Below, piece after piece: positions 1 to 15,977 of a stretch of 64,000 nt of DNA (position 1 is its first letter; every line of letters begins with the position of its first letter). The position numbers and the translations under genes are program-made. Origin of the DNA: Trichostrongylus colubriformis (taxonomy: Eukaryota > Nematoda > Chromadorea > Rhabditida > Trichostrongylidae); NCBI GenBank assembly GCA_963978905.1, contig OZ022260.1, positions 45,033,551 to 45,097,550 on the forward strand, given 5' to 3'. The notes beneath the pieces are model-generated. The model worked only from the letters and a program-made list of their open reading frames with translations. It made no database searches and had not been told where the DNA came from.

Positions 1-5620
<5,620 letters not shown>

Positions 5621-5644
5621 CCTCAAACCGTTATCACTTGAGCT

Positions 5645-5652
5645 CTGCAATA
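5645..5652 (-). promoter_or_regulatory. Probable spliced-leader acceptor of MCM4
   Basis: On the minus strand an ATATTGCAG acceptor ends 24 bases before the MCM4 start codon, with no fitting upstream donor or exon. In nematodes this arrangement usually marks spliced-leader addition. It supports the choice of the ATG at 5620. The assignment is inferred from position and consensus only. Confidence 0.55.
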
Positions 5653-7510
5653 TGAACACTAGAACCCTTCTCTCAATATTCATATTGACGAAGGAAATTC
5701 GAAGAATCACCAGATGTGGACTTTCTATGATTTTTAGGATATGTGGAGTGCGTTTGTTACACAAGTAACGTTAAGGGATAAAGCAGGGCAAAGATCGAGT
5801 ATAGCCAGAACCAGAACGATGTAATCGTGAAAGAGAACTGATGCCAAGAGTCATCCGCAGCAGTCCGATTTCTTCTAGTAATTTCAGTAATACTAGCCCA
5901 GCTTGAAGTGTTTGACACTACGATGCTCACGCCGATGAAAATTTTACACTACTGCTGACCGTGACTACTTTAACGCGATCATCATGGCATTCGTGTAGCG
6001 ATCAGCCTACGCAGAAAAGCTGCATCAATAACCCATCTGATCCCGCCTTTATAAATTTCTTATTTCCACTTTTACTTTACCTAATTTCTGGTCAATTCTT
6101 TTAAGGTCAATAAGCCCTCGTGATCAACAAGCACTTTCAAAGATGCAATAGTAGGTGAAGGTGTAGTGAGGATGACACAGAGAGACAAAAAAAGCAAAAT
6201 TCGAATCTTGGGTGCCGATAAAATGGCCTACTCAGAATGACTCACTTCAACTGCGACCTACATACGACCCCCTTCCTTCGACATCTATACAACCTCTTCA
6301 TATAAGTAACTATTGCCGATTGAATGATTTCTAAGTATTTTATTACTGGAATTTTTGTGATCACTCGAATTCAATCATATTCTTGCTAACAGGGTCACCT
6401 GAAGGCACGTTCCGCATATCACCTAGCCTGGGACCATTGCTGACCTCTACATTTACCCCCCGTCTCAGCCGTCAAATACGGCCCCCTCCCACAGAGAAAT
6501 CTTCCTACCGGTGTACCTGACTAAATCAGCACTTGTTTACACATACGTAGCAGAATATCCGCCAATCACGTCAAATGAAGGAGCATTCAGTTTGCTTTCC
6601 TGCAGACTAAAACACAAATAAAATGCCGCTTGTGCGCAGACTAAGAGGCGTCCAGAAGTGTTGTGGATTTGCCAGCAAATATAAACAGCCTCCTTAAGGC
6701 AGTAAACCGGTACAGATGTTATTGAATACACGGCAGAAATATTCGAGGCGAAAACGGACTACACAAGGCTTCTTCGAACCATCTCTTCTCCCGCAAATTT
6801 TCGAACTTCCCGCCTTCGCCTTGGCGCATTTATTCTCCATATGTCGCATTAAGATTCGATTACAGAAGAGGACAAGGATGTTTCCAGGAGATTAATGGTT
6901 TTCTTGGCTTCGTCACTTAGTTTTATGGATACCTTTAGAACCGCTCTTTCTTCATCGAAATGAGGGGAGGGCTTGGGGGAGAAGAGTTTCATCCGTCCGA
7001 AGTTTCATGCCTCCTAGGCTTACGTCTAATTTGCGACCCTACCTCATATGAGCCTCTTCATACTGTGTCCCTTTTTGTTGACTTGTACCAATTGAGCTGC
7101 AATCTGGATTCAGAAGGCCCTAAATACCCCTCCCCCCATGTCCAGATAGCGCCTCCGTATCCTTACACCTCAGCTGACCCTCGATTCTGATGTTAGCATG
7201 TCACGTAGCCTGAATGGAACACTGGTATTGCCACTATTTTCTATGGGCGAAGTTCCTCTCATCCCTTTCCACCGTTCCAGTCCATAATGGGCGCTGAGGC
7301 AATTAGGTCAGGGTCAAGCCTCGTCGAGGAATCCTTGGCAGAGGGGCGTAACTCGTCTGGAATTTGCATTTTGCAATTTTGCCTCCCATGTTTGTAATCA
7401 GCATACAAAGCCCTATAGATCCACATAGGCATCGTTTCGAAGTTCGCACAGCTTGCCACACCGCGTCCCGCGTCACACGCCGCTCTCCTAGGTGCGAAAT
7501 CTTGAAATAA
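5653..7510. other. Intergenic, no gene seen
   Basis: Upstream of MCM4 I see no coding region with recognisable similarity on either strand. The part at 7270-7450 shares segments (such as TCGAGGAATCCT) with 15060-15090 and holds a TTGCAATTTTG-like stretch related to the DDX41 intron repeats, so it is probably repeat-derived. The MCM4 promoter must lie near its right end. Confidence 0.5.
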
Positions 7511-7661
7511 GGCCGCGGTCATACTTACCGGTGGCAGGGCGTGGCTGCGTTCACACAGCGAGGGAGAGTGGCACGGGGGAGGTGCAGAGATGACGCAGGC
7601 AACGAGGCAGGGTAGCATAGGCGGAGACGCAGCCACGCCCTGCCGCCGGCACCGCAAAATA

Positions 7662-8879
7662 TTAGGTTGTCCCAAAAGTCTTGTAGGATTTTTTCGATCA
7701 TCACTTTTTATAATTTTTTCTTCCAACAAACAACAATCAGGCAACAACGTACTCACCAATGTTATCGACAACGCTCTGCCCCCTCATAGGTAAATCGTTG
7801 ATTCCCTCCTCCCAGAAGTCTGGGTTCTGAGAGTCGAAGAAGTCAGCGATCGCCTCTGCAAGCAAGTCATGATCAACGAATTTTTCTCTCGGCCAGGAAG
7901 GATCCGAGAGGATGGGTAAGGTGATAGTCAGAAGGAACAATGTCTGGAGAGTATGGCGGGTGGGGCAGCACATCCCAGCCGAGCATCTGTAGCTTGGCCT
8001 GGGTACACTTCGCGACGTATGGGTGGGCGTTGTCATGAAGGAGAGTGACCGCGGACCTTCTCAGGCGCTTTTCTCGAATAGCGACGGCGATCTGCTGGAA
8101 CTGGTGGGTGTAAACGGAAGCGGGTACTGTCGCGCCTTGCGCCAGCACCTCTTGGAAAAGCATTTAGAATCTTCTTCGGATGGAGGTCGAACATGGGATG
8201 CGTTGGCGGCTCGGCGTCACGTAGCAGCCAAAAGGCGCGGGGTGCGTTGGTATCGTACATGTCCCAGCTTTCATTGCCCGTAGCCAGATAGACGAGAAAG
8301 TCGTTGCGATGCGGGCGGAGCAGCAGCGATTGACAGATGCTCACACGGTCTCTTTCGTGAACATCCTTCAGGGCATGAGGTCCATCGCGACAGCACCTTC
8401 CGATAATCGGGCTCGTGGAGGCGACGATTCACGGTTATGGGGGCTTGTCCACTCCTCACCGCCAGCTCGCGCATGGTGGTTTCAGGATCGGCGCGTATGG
8501 CGGAGAGCAGCGTTTCGTCGTCGAATGCGTGTGGGCGTCCCGTCTTCCATGTCCATCTCGCCGTTGCTGAAGCTGATGAGCCAGCGGCGCACGGTCTCGT
8601 AGCTCACACATCCCTTGCCCAAGGCAGCGTTGATGGAGTCACAAACTTCCGTCGCTTTGCTGCCCCAAGACCCTCATAGTAGATGACACCGCGTGAAGGG
8701 TGGGTATCGGCTACGGGCACTGTAGCTATCTCCACGGAACTTGGTGGGTCAATATATATTTTACTAGAAAGCTTAGAGGAGGTTCTACCATATTCCTAAA
8801 CCGCCTAGACCTGCCTCGAAGTAAACGAGAGTTATTGATTTCTTTGGAAAAATCCTACAAAACTTTTGGGACAACCTAA
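7662..8879 (-). mobile_element. mariner transposon, 1,218 bp, inactive
   Basis: The ends are inverted repeats (TTAGGTTGTCCCAAAAGT at the left; its complement ACTTTTGGGACAACCTAA at the right, one change), about 30 bp each, directly flanked by TA at 7660-7661 and 8880-8881. This is the classical mariner target duplication, and the length is close to the family's usual 1.25-1.3 kb. The transposase lies on the minus strand and is broken. The element sits inside an older foldback MITE. Confidence 0.93.
7741..8692 (-). pseudogene. mariner transposase, frameshifted
   Basis: Fragments in several frames, in order on the minus strand, give the mariner layout. There is a helix-turn-helix region near 8560-8650 (ETVRRWLISF), then TGNESWDMYD near 8255-8275, LLHDNAHPYVAK near 8015-8045, PPYSPDIVPSDYH near 7940-7970 and a C-terminal DFWEEGINDLP near 7800. 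The second and third catalytic aspartates are kept and separated by 34 residues (DD34D class). The first, normally in TGDE, reads TGNE. Frameshifts and the lost aspartate make it inactive. Confidence 0.88.
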
Positions 8880-8892
8880 TATGACGCGGTCC

Positions 8893-9970
8893 AAAAATAC
8901 GCACCCGGAAGTCTCACCAGCATAGAGGCGGTATGGTGGCCTGCATGTGCTCTAACCCACCTTAGGCATTGATCCCGGTGCATCTATGACGGTGTAGTGC
9001 TGTAAAAGCTCGTATGATGAATCGCGAACTGTAGATCATGTTCTCACCACTGGCTAATAGGAAAGAAACCACCTTTCTTATAACGCACGATCCCGTGTCA
9101 GTCAGACAAGCCGAGAGCAGTTCCTAATACACTATACATACGCATACTATGCATGAGGAGCACCTACTAGTTCATTTGACGTCCATTCCGGTGTTAGTGA
9201 GTACGCTACGACATTTACGCAGCCTGGGGCTGATGCATCCCTACGTTCATGCTGCTTACGATTAGCTTACTGTTTTATCCAGCCACATGATTTTATCTCA
9301 TATGATAAATGAAGAAGTAAACACATCTATTACCGATCTTATTAACAGCGAAAAATTTAGGATGATACTCTGTTGGATCTCTACTATGTTCTTCGGCTTT
9401 GTTAATGCCGAAGAACTCGGAGAAAGGTCAACAACCGTGACATAAAATGAAAACAACAGACAACAGCAACGGCTAAACGAGGCAACAAGGCCAGTGTTAA
9501 ACCGGCAGAAAACCCATCAACGATCCAAACAAATCAAATCATGAAAGTACCTTAATGGAAATAATTGGACACGAGCAAGCACAATGACAAACTCTACACA
9601 CGGAAAGTGCAGCTTAATACAGAAAGCGATAAGCGGTGCATTCTTTTCCTAACAGCGACAGTCAGTAGTATGGTGGCTCCCTTGCATTGCACGAAGATGC
9701 CTCTAATAGTATTGCTAATAGTTGAAGAATTCTCAAATAGTGCCAGGAGGAATGCCACTGATAGGAAAGAACAAGCACTAAAGGAAAATTCCGTAGCTGC
9801 CGTAGCGGCTTCAACTTGCAATGAGCACTGGAGACAAGCGATTTTCTTGCAAACTCCCAAGGAAAAAATCAAGTAGAGGCGGCAAATGATATGAAAACAA
9901 TCTTTGCTCTTAACACGGTGCAAGCGAGCCACAGACCAGACGAAGAAGTTGACCGCCACTGGACAGAAAC
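8893..9970. other. Intergenic, no gene seen
   Basis: This lies between the mariner and the eIF2-gamma stop codon. A 103-codon frame at 9565-9876 (plus) has no recognisable domain and overlaps what should be the eIF2-gamma 3' UTR, so I do not call it a gene. Confidence 0.5.
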
Positions 9971-12900
9971 TCAACAGTGCTCAGCTTTGACAGGTTCAAT
10001 TGTGACTCCACGTCGAATTGTGCCCCATCCAATTAGTCGCCAGTGTTTCTCAATACGACGTGACAGCGCAATCTTCTCCCCAATCTGAAACAATAGGGTT
10101 AGCTGAACCGATTGTGTTAGCAATGATACTTTGCAACGATCATGCTTAGAAAAAAACACTCCGCTCAGGGAAGCAAATTCGAAATCAACGTTTGAAAATA
10201 CGCCGAACTATATGTATCCCATACCGAATGGCCACTTCGACCTCGGGTCCTTCCCTTGTAAGTGCGTTCTTTGCAGCAGAAACTCGTAGAAATTGATATC
10301 AATTTGATACCAATCGTTTTTCAATCAGAAGGGAGGACTTTGACAAGCAACTAACCTCCGTGCATATAGGATCGGTTAAGGCTATCTTTGCCGCTTCCCC
10401 TTTAACAGCTATCACACGACATCCGGTGGATAGCGATCCTATGTTGACCATAAGCACCTCACCCTTTGCCAATTTTTGAACCTGCAATGATAAAAATCAG
10501 GACAACTACAAAGAGCGAAAAGTGACAAAACGGCGCATGCCTTAGCTGCTTTTTTGTTTGCTTCGGTACGCACTCCAAGCAATCGTCGTAGCAGGAAGAA
10601 ATTAATCTCGATCTCAGTGAAAATATCAGGCAAAGTTCCTACTGCACCCAAAATATGACCTACGAGACGATCGCCTCGGCATAAGGTTGGATCGATCTTT
10701 GTACCAACTCCAATCAAACCTTAAACTTGTGAATCAAGGGTAAAGTCATGCGTTAGCAGAAACGGAAACGAACCTCCAGGAACAGCGTACTCCAAGTGGT
10801 TTTGCTCCGCAAATAAGGAGACAATTTTCGAAAAAATTGGTCGACAATGCACTTTGCCATCGCCGGACTTAGATACTATTCCAGGACGCACTTCAATTTC
10901 CTGACCAACACGAAGAATTCCTAAAAATGGAAGGTGCGATATCACGGAATACATTGTCTCTGTCAACCGTGTGATATCTACCCCTGAAGGAGAAAGCGTT
11001 AAAACTGTTTGAGGAATTGACAACTGCAGCCTTACAGTTCTCTAGTTCTGTGGTAACTTATCATGATGTTCTTCTTGCGAATTAAAATTGAACACTTATC
11101 AGTACTACGTAGTTATGGAGCTGAGTACATGGGCAATTGTACGTAGCGGCGATGGGTTAACCTTTTTTGAATGTACACAGCACAACCGGATGAAACACGG
11201 GATGAGCTGCAAGATAATTTGTAGCTTCACATTTACGATGAACCACTTTCTATCACAACTCCATGAATCCTCAGTCCTTGCATGTGCATTAACTCTATTA
11301 AATATTGGCACACACTCAAAAATACAACAAGAAGTAGACAAAAAACACGTAGAATGTAGTTATGCGCCTATATGTGAGGAGCATTCTCATCAGTGGTTGT
11401 ATTTCTGTCCTGCGTGAGGTCGAAAAAATTGAGTCGGTGCCCTGGAGAGACCTCCTCCTTTGTATTTGTTTGAGGCAACGCTGTTGGTAAATGTAAAAAA
11501 AAAAAGGCCTTACAACTCGTGAACAGCTCTCCTCTTTGTGCTTCAAGGAGAGTATTTGTGATGTTTTTTCGAGAGGATTCAGTTCTCAACCCTAATTCGA
11601 AGCTTCACAGAAAGGCAGGCAAAATTTGCCGCTGCACTATCGCAGCCTCGCACGTCACTTAGGGTAGACAAGGGAGACTGCTTCACAGCCACATATCACT
11701 AAGATGCTACATGCGCGCAGGTAAAATATCGAGGCAATGTTGAACCTGCTCGAGTAGTCTCGGATTCTTCCATGAGAAGAGAGAATTGTTTGGAACCTAG
11801 CTAAAGTAGACGTGGATTATAACCGCCCATTTCGTTACTACCCGTGACACCCAACACACCTTTGCAGAGTATTTTGCGTAGCAGCCTAACTTACAGTAGC
11901 GCTCAAAAGTCTTCGGCCAAAACTTTTTTGTTATAACTTTTTTTCTACTTGACCAAATTTGACAAAATTTTGATATGTGGTTCCTGAACCTATTGTCAAC
12001 ATTTCCTTCTACTTGAGCGCCGCTTGCCACTTTTCATGATTTTTTACAACAATTAACTACAAGACCACCCAGAAGAAAGTAAAAGGCTTGGTCAAGATAA
12101 AAGGCTTTCTTTACAAAACAAAACAAGCAAGCCTCAGAAAACATCAATATTCTGTAAAAAGACCACGACTTTTGATGACAGCGGCAGAGCGGGACGGCAT
12201 AGCGATGGCATGCCAAAATTAAAAAATTTCATGAAACCACGTGACCTACACCGTTGAGCGCCAAAATAGTATATTAAGTATGCAGTGTCTCCAAGCACAA
12301 CATACTAAAATTTCTCTTAGATCGGTCCAGTCGCAAAAAAGTTACAAGTGAAAAATCCAAGTGGAAGACCATTTCGCCGAAGACTTTTGAGCGCTACTGT
12401 ATGTGAGTTTGTTTGCCAAACGGTGCCACAACCGATGATGTAAATCAGCCAAACCCGCTAGGGAAATCTGCGATAAAATCCATTAATTACAATCATCGAA
12501 GCCAATCTACTATACAGCCCTTCTGTTCTTCCAGTGAGGACAGACGTTTTTGGTCACAACTACCTTGCAGCGATCGCACTCTGCTTGCTGCTTTTCTACC
12601 TCACTAACTCAACTCATTCCAACATAAAGTCAAATTTGCGTTTGCCCCATCTTCACAAATCAGGCTCGTGCCGAACATTCAGGCACAGGAGCACACCTCC
12701 ACCGCACGACGCGATTTTACGCATGTTCCAAACAATATGTTGAATACGGAGCAAATATGTAATTAGTCCGATGAAAAATAAACGAATAAATAAAGAAAAC
12801 ACTTCCAATACAGCAATCGAAACACGAACCTCTGAGAATTGAGCCTCCAGCCACTCCACCTTTCAAGTTTTCCACCTCTGATCCAGGTTTATTAACATCG

Positions 12901-14329
12901 AAAGATCGTATGACAATGAGACGAGCAGGAGAGGTGAAGTCGCGAGGTGGGACAGGCACCTTTTTGCACAAGTACTCACACACAAGCTGAAACGTCTTGA
13001 TAGTGGGTGTGCAGAAGATATTACGAAAAGGGTACTTACATCAACATTATATTTGAGCTGCGCAGAAATTGGAATCACTGGAGCCTTATCAGCAACTGTG
13101 CCTTGTACGAAAGATTTAATCTGATCGTACTGCTCCCGAGCTTGAGATTCCTTAATGATATCCACCTGAAAATCCACAGAATAGTCGATGGAATCAGACA
13201 ATTCAAGGTACTCAATGGACTAATGTAACACACTTTATTCTGCAGGATAAGAAGATGTTGTAGCTGCATAATTTCTACGGCAGCCAAATGCTCAGAAGTC
13301 TGCGGTTGGGGACATGGCTCGTTACCTAAGGTAAAATTCGAACTTCTACAACTCTTATGAAGAGCATTGCTGATGGACGAACCTGCTACTAAAAGAAATG
13401 CGGCATCCATGACTGCAGCTCCGTTAAGCATGGTTGCCATAAGAATATCGTGACCAGGACAATCGACAAAGGATACGTGGCGAACGCATGTGAACTGTCC
13501 TCCGCAACCTGGCCTTTCGCATGGGAAACGATCTGGAGTTGATGAGCCAGCCGATCTGGAAACTGTGGTCCTTGACTGCTACGCAACTTTTCTCAAACGC
13601 ACAGAAGCTACCAATTCATTGCTGCTCAGGGCCGCAGCAAAATTTGCTCTGAACCAATTTAATGTGATATAATATTCAAAATTGAAAAAGGTTAATTTCA
13701 AGCTTGCAAAATATCTCAGCCAAACTAAGAATCATACAAACCCTTTTCGAAAAACATGCAAAGCGGAAACCTCAGGTTCCGTGGTATCGGGTGCAACACG
13801 CAGCAACATGCAGGCTTAAGTTTACTTTACAGATCAAAAATAATCCAAAAAGCTAAACCTTACCTGTAACAACCAGGACGTGGACAGTCTATGTTTGAGC
13901 ATCTGTAGATTTTTGCGTTCGCATATCCCAATTTGATGGTGATATTTCTTTCCAATTCATTCTTGAATTTGACGGTGTGCACACCAGAAATGGCTTTCAC
14001 TAATGTCGACTTTCCATGAGCTACGTGACCTATTGTTCCAATATTGATGGTGGCCTGACGAGAAATTACCTGGAAATAGTCGAATGCAACCCCCTCTCAA
14101 CTAGTAACGGCTTTGCAAAGGGAAAAAGCGCACGACTGTATGACCCAGAACAACCGGCAGAGGTTTACATACCTCTTCAGTGAGCGGAGTCAAGTTCTGC
14201 GCTCCGATTTTGTCCAGATCCTGCTTGGCCAGCCAGGTTTGCGCCTGGTCTTGTTCAGCTTCTGCAGGAGCACTTTACATAATCAATTCATAAGAATGAA
14301 AAATAAAAGAATGGCTTACCTACGGTCAT
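9971..14329 (-). CDS. EIF2S3: Translation initiation factor eIF2 gamma subunit
   Basis: This GTPase subunit of eIF2 binds GTP and initiator Met-tRNA and delivers it to the 40S ribosome in the cytosol. Eleven exons join in phase: 14329-14320, 14261-14173, 14069-13864, 13555-13383, 13325-13234, 13165-13040, 12986-12830, 10920-10774, 10719-10541, 10481-10356 and 10084-9971. They total 1,419 bases, or 472 aa, the same length as the human protein. Seen are GHVAHGKST (G1), DCPGHD (G3), NKVD (G4, split by an intron), SAQLKYN (G5), then [15 protein letters not shown] and [11 protein letters not shown] domain II motifs, and GEKIALSRR...IGWG domain III. The first exon carries only MTV plus one base. 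Four or more Cys between G1 and G3 (CSNIDC...CERPGC) suggest a zinc knuckle. The ninth intron has either a GC donor at 10540 or a GT donor nine bases later. The gene is divergent from the FKBP15-like gene. Confidence 0.98.
10170..10265. repeat. Dispersed repeat shared with 33358-33450
   Basis: CCGAATGGCCACTTCGACC and its flanks, including TTCGA(A/G)ATCA on the left and CCTTGTAAG on the right, recur near 33358-33450. Here it lies in the last intron of eIF2-gamma. At 33 kb the same unit continues into a tRNA-like sequence, so it may be part of a SINE. Confidence 0.55.
10921..12829 (-). other. Long intron 7 of eIF2-gamma
   Basis: This is a 1.9-kb intron between exons 7 and 8, phase 1, with donor GTTCGTG at 12829 and acceptor TTTTTAG at 10921. 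It contains the 506-bp TA-flanked inverted-repeat element at 11894-12399 and otherwise no recognised feature. Open frames of up to 109 codons in it are not supported as genes. Confidence 0.75.
11894..12399. mobile_element. Tc1/mariner-type MITE, 506 bp
   Basis: The ends are inverted: CAGTAGCGCTCAAAAGTCTT on the left and AAGACTTTTGAGCGCTACTG on the right, perfect over about 20 bases, flanked by TA at 11892-11893 and 12400-12401. No transposase is encoded, so it must have been moved by a Tc1/mariner enzyme supplied elsewhere. It is inside an eIF2-gamma intron and is spliced out. Confidence 0.88.
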
Positions 14330-14378
14330 GTTGAATATATCGATTTGATTTGACGGATTTGTTACTAACTTTACAACC

Positions 14379-14387
14379 CTGAAATCG
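14379..14387 (-). promoter_or_regulatory. Probable spliced-leader acceptor of eIF2-gamma
   Basis: CGATTTCAG on the minus strand lies 49 bases before the ATG at 14329, with no upstream exon needed. This fits trans-splicing of a leader and a short 5' UTR. Confidence 0.5.
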
Positions 14388-15960
14388 CTCGAAAATTACC
14401 AAGTAAACAATACTTATAACGGGAGTTCTGGCTAAAATCTGTGCGAATGATGAGCGTGCTTGCACTCATTTTAAAAATGGAGAACAAAGGAGAAAGTTCA
14501 ATACATAAAGAGAGGGGATCCGTTGCAATTTGTTTTTTAAAGGACGGAATGATGCAAAACTACGGACAACTAGTACTTTCGGCGAGCTGGCCTGTGTGGC
14601 TGCGTTCGCTGCCTTATCTCATGGGGAATCTTCTCTGCTAGAATGAAAATTGCAACATCCCGTTAAATAAAAAACTAATTTAGAGCCAGTATTTATTATT
14701 AGACGGCCTCAATAATTCCGTGGGAATATCCACTGTAATCAAACATTGATAAGTGGCACGGACGATTAGTTCGATATGGTGCGTAAAAAAGCTCCAATAA
14801 GCACTCGGAAGTGAAACAAGCACTTGCGACGATTTCGCTATTTCTCCAGTATGGTTCACAATCCCGAAAGAACGTTCGACATACGCGGCACAAGGACAGG
14901 GTCAAGTTGTTGCTGTCGGTTGTACGACTGGCTAAAGGAGCGCAGGGACAAGGGTTAGTTATCTCGCAGCATGATGCAAGCAGTACGGTATGACGAATGG
15001 AGCGACGAATGTCACATTGGCGAGCATCTTTATTCACTCCCAGTCCGAGTCAAGCCTCCATCGAGGAATCCTCGACAGGAGGGCTTATTTGGTCTGCTGG
15101 GGTGAGGGGGTTTACTTCGTCGAGGTGGGCAGTGATCATCGGAATTCCTCAGGTTTAGGCGAATTTGACTGCTCCCCTCCCCAGGTTTTAGTACACCAGC
15201 TAATTCCGGTAAGCGACCAGCCCATGTGCTCTTTTCATGAGCCACATAAGCAACTCTAAATAGTTTAATTTTCTGTGACATCCAAATTTTGTGAAAGTAC
15301 TGAATGATATATCTACCCAAAATTCGTATTCACTCACAAGGATATTTACTGAGATCCACAAATCTCGTGGGATCCTCCGAACTCAGAGAAAGTCTATGTA
15401 GAGACTGAAGTACGAATTTCGTCAGCAATACGATCCCCGTCATTACTGCATTTTTCACCTACATATTCATGATATGCTTTGATATTTTCTATTTGTAAAT
15501 TTGTAGCTGAATCGAAAGACGCGTGAACCTTCACTGAGAACGAAACTATGGTGACACATCCTGAAAAAGGAATTGATCGTTGCTGAGTTTTTGGGCTTCA
15601 TCCACTACAGGAAAATGAAGGACGATACTATTCCAGTAATTGGGGGCATGAGGGTTGGGCCCCATCAGATCCACCTGATAAATGCTCTTTTCGTAGCTTT
15701 CGATCGATAATTAATCAAATAACGGATTCCTTATCGACCCTTATCTAGCGTTATCAATTTGGATCACCCACCGTTGGTTCCCCCTGACCACCTCGCAAAA
15801 AGACCCTGTGGGTGTCGACGCTCCAAGATCTGCGCAAAAGGTTTGATTGTAAGGGCTTGATTAACACCCCAATCCCCTTAGCAACCGTCAAGTGAACTCA
15901 GATGTAACCGCTCCTTTTGATTGGTTCAAGAGAACGAGTTGAAGAATGAGTTGTACATGA
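14388..15960. other. Divergent intergenic region, no gene seen
   Basis: This 1.6-kb interval separates the 5' ends of eIF2-gamma (minus) and the FKBP15-like gene (plus), so it should hold both promoters. No protein-coding frame is convincing. A segment at 15040-15110 is shared with about 7290-7350, including TCGAGGAATCCT, and is probably an old repeat. Confidence 0.5.
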
Positions 15961-15968
15961 TATTTCAG
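15961..15968 (+). promoter_or_regulatory. Probable spliced-leader acceptor of FKBP15-like gene
   Basis: TATTTCAG ends nine bases before the ATG at 15978. The strong acceptor with no fitting upstream exon points to leader trans-splicing and decides the start codon against an in-frame methionine further upstream. Confidence 0.55.
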
Positions 15969-15977
15969 AATCGTCAT

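Larger units (their letters stand above)
7511..8892. repeat. Foldback MITE split by a mariner insertion
   Basis: Left arm 7511-7660 begins GGCCGCGGTCATACTTACCG and holds GGCAGGGCGTGGCTGCG. Its inverted match AGCCACGCCCTGCCGCCGG lies near 7630-7650, and the terminal bases of the right arm (ATGACGCGGTCC) continue after the mariner at 8881-8892. Removing the mariner and one TA gives an element of about 165 bp. Related copies lie at 58288-58460, 16235-16323, 23884-24205 and, partial, near 33750. Confidence 0.7.

Noticed and set aside
7259..7771. 170-codon minus-strand frame
   Set aside because: It crosses from an old repeat through a foldback MITE into the mariner end, so it cannot be one gene.
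9565..9876. 103-codon plus-strand frame beside eIF2-gamma
   Set aside because: No domain, and it overlaps the probable 3' UTR of a highly conserved gene on the other strand.
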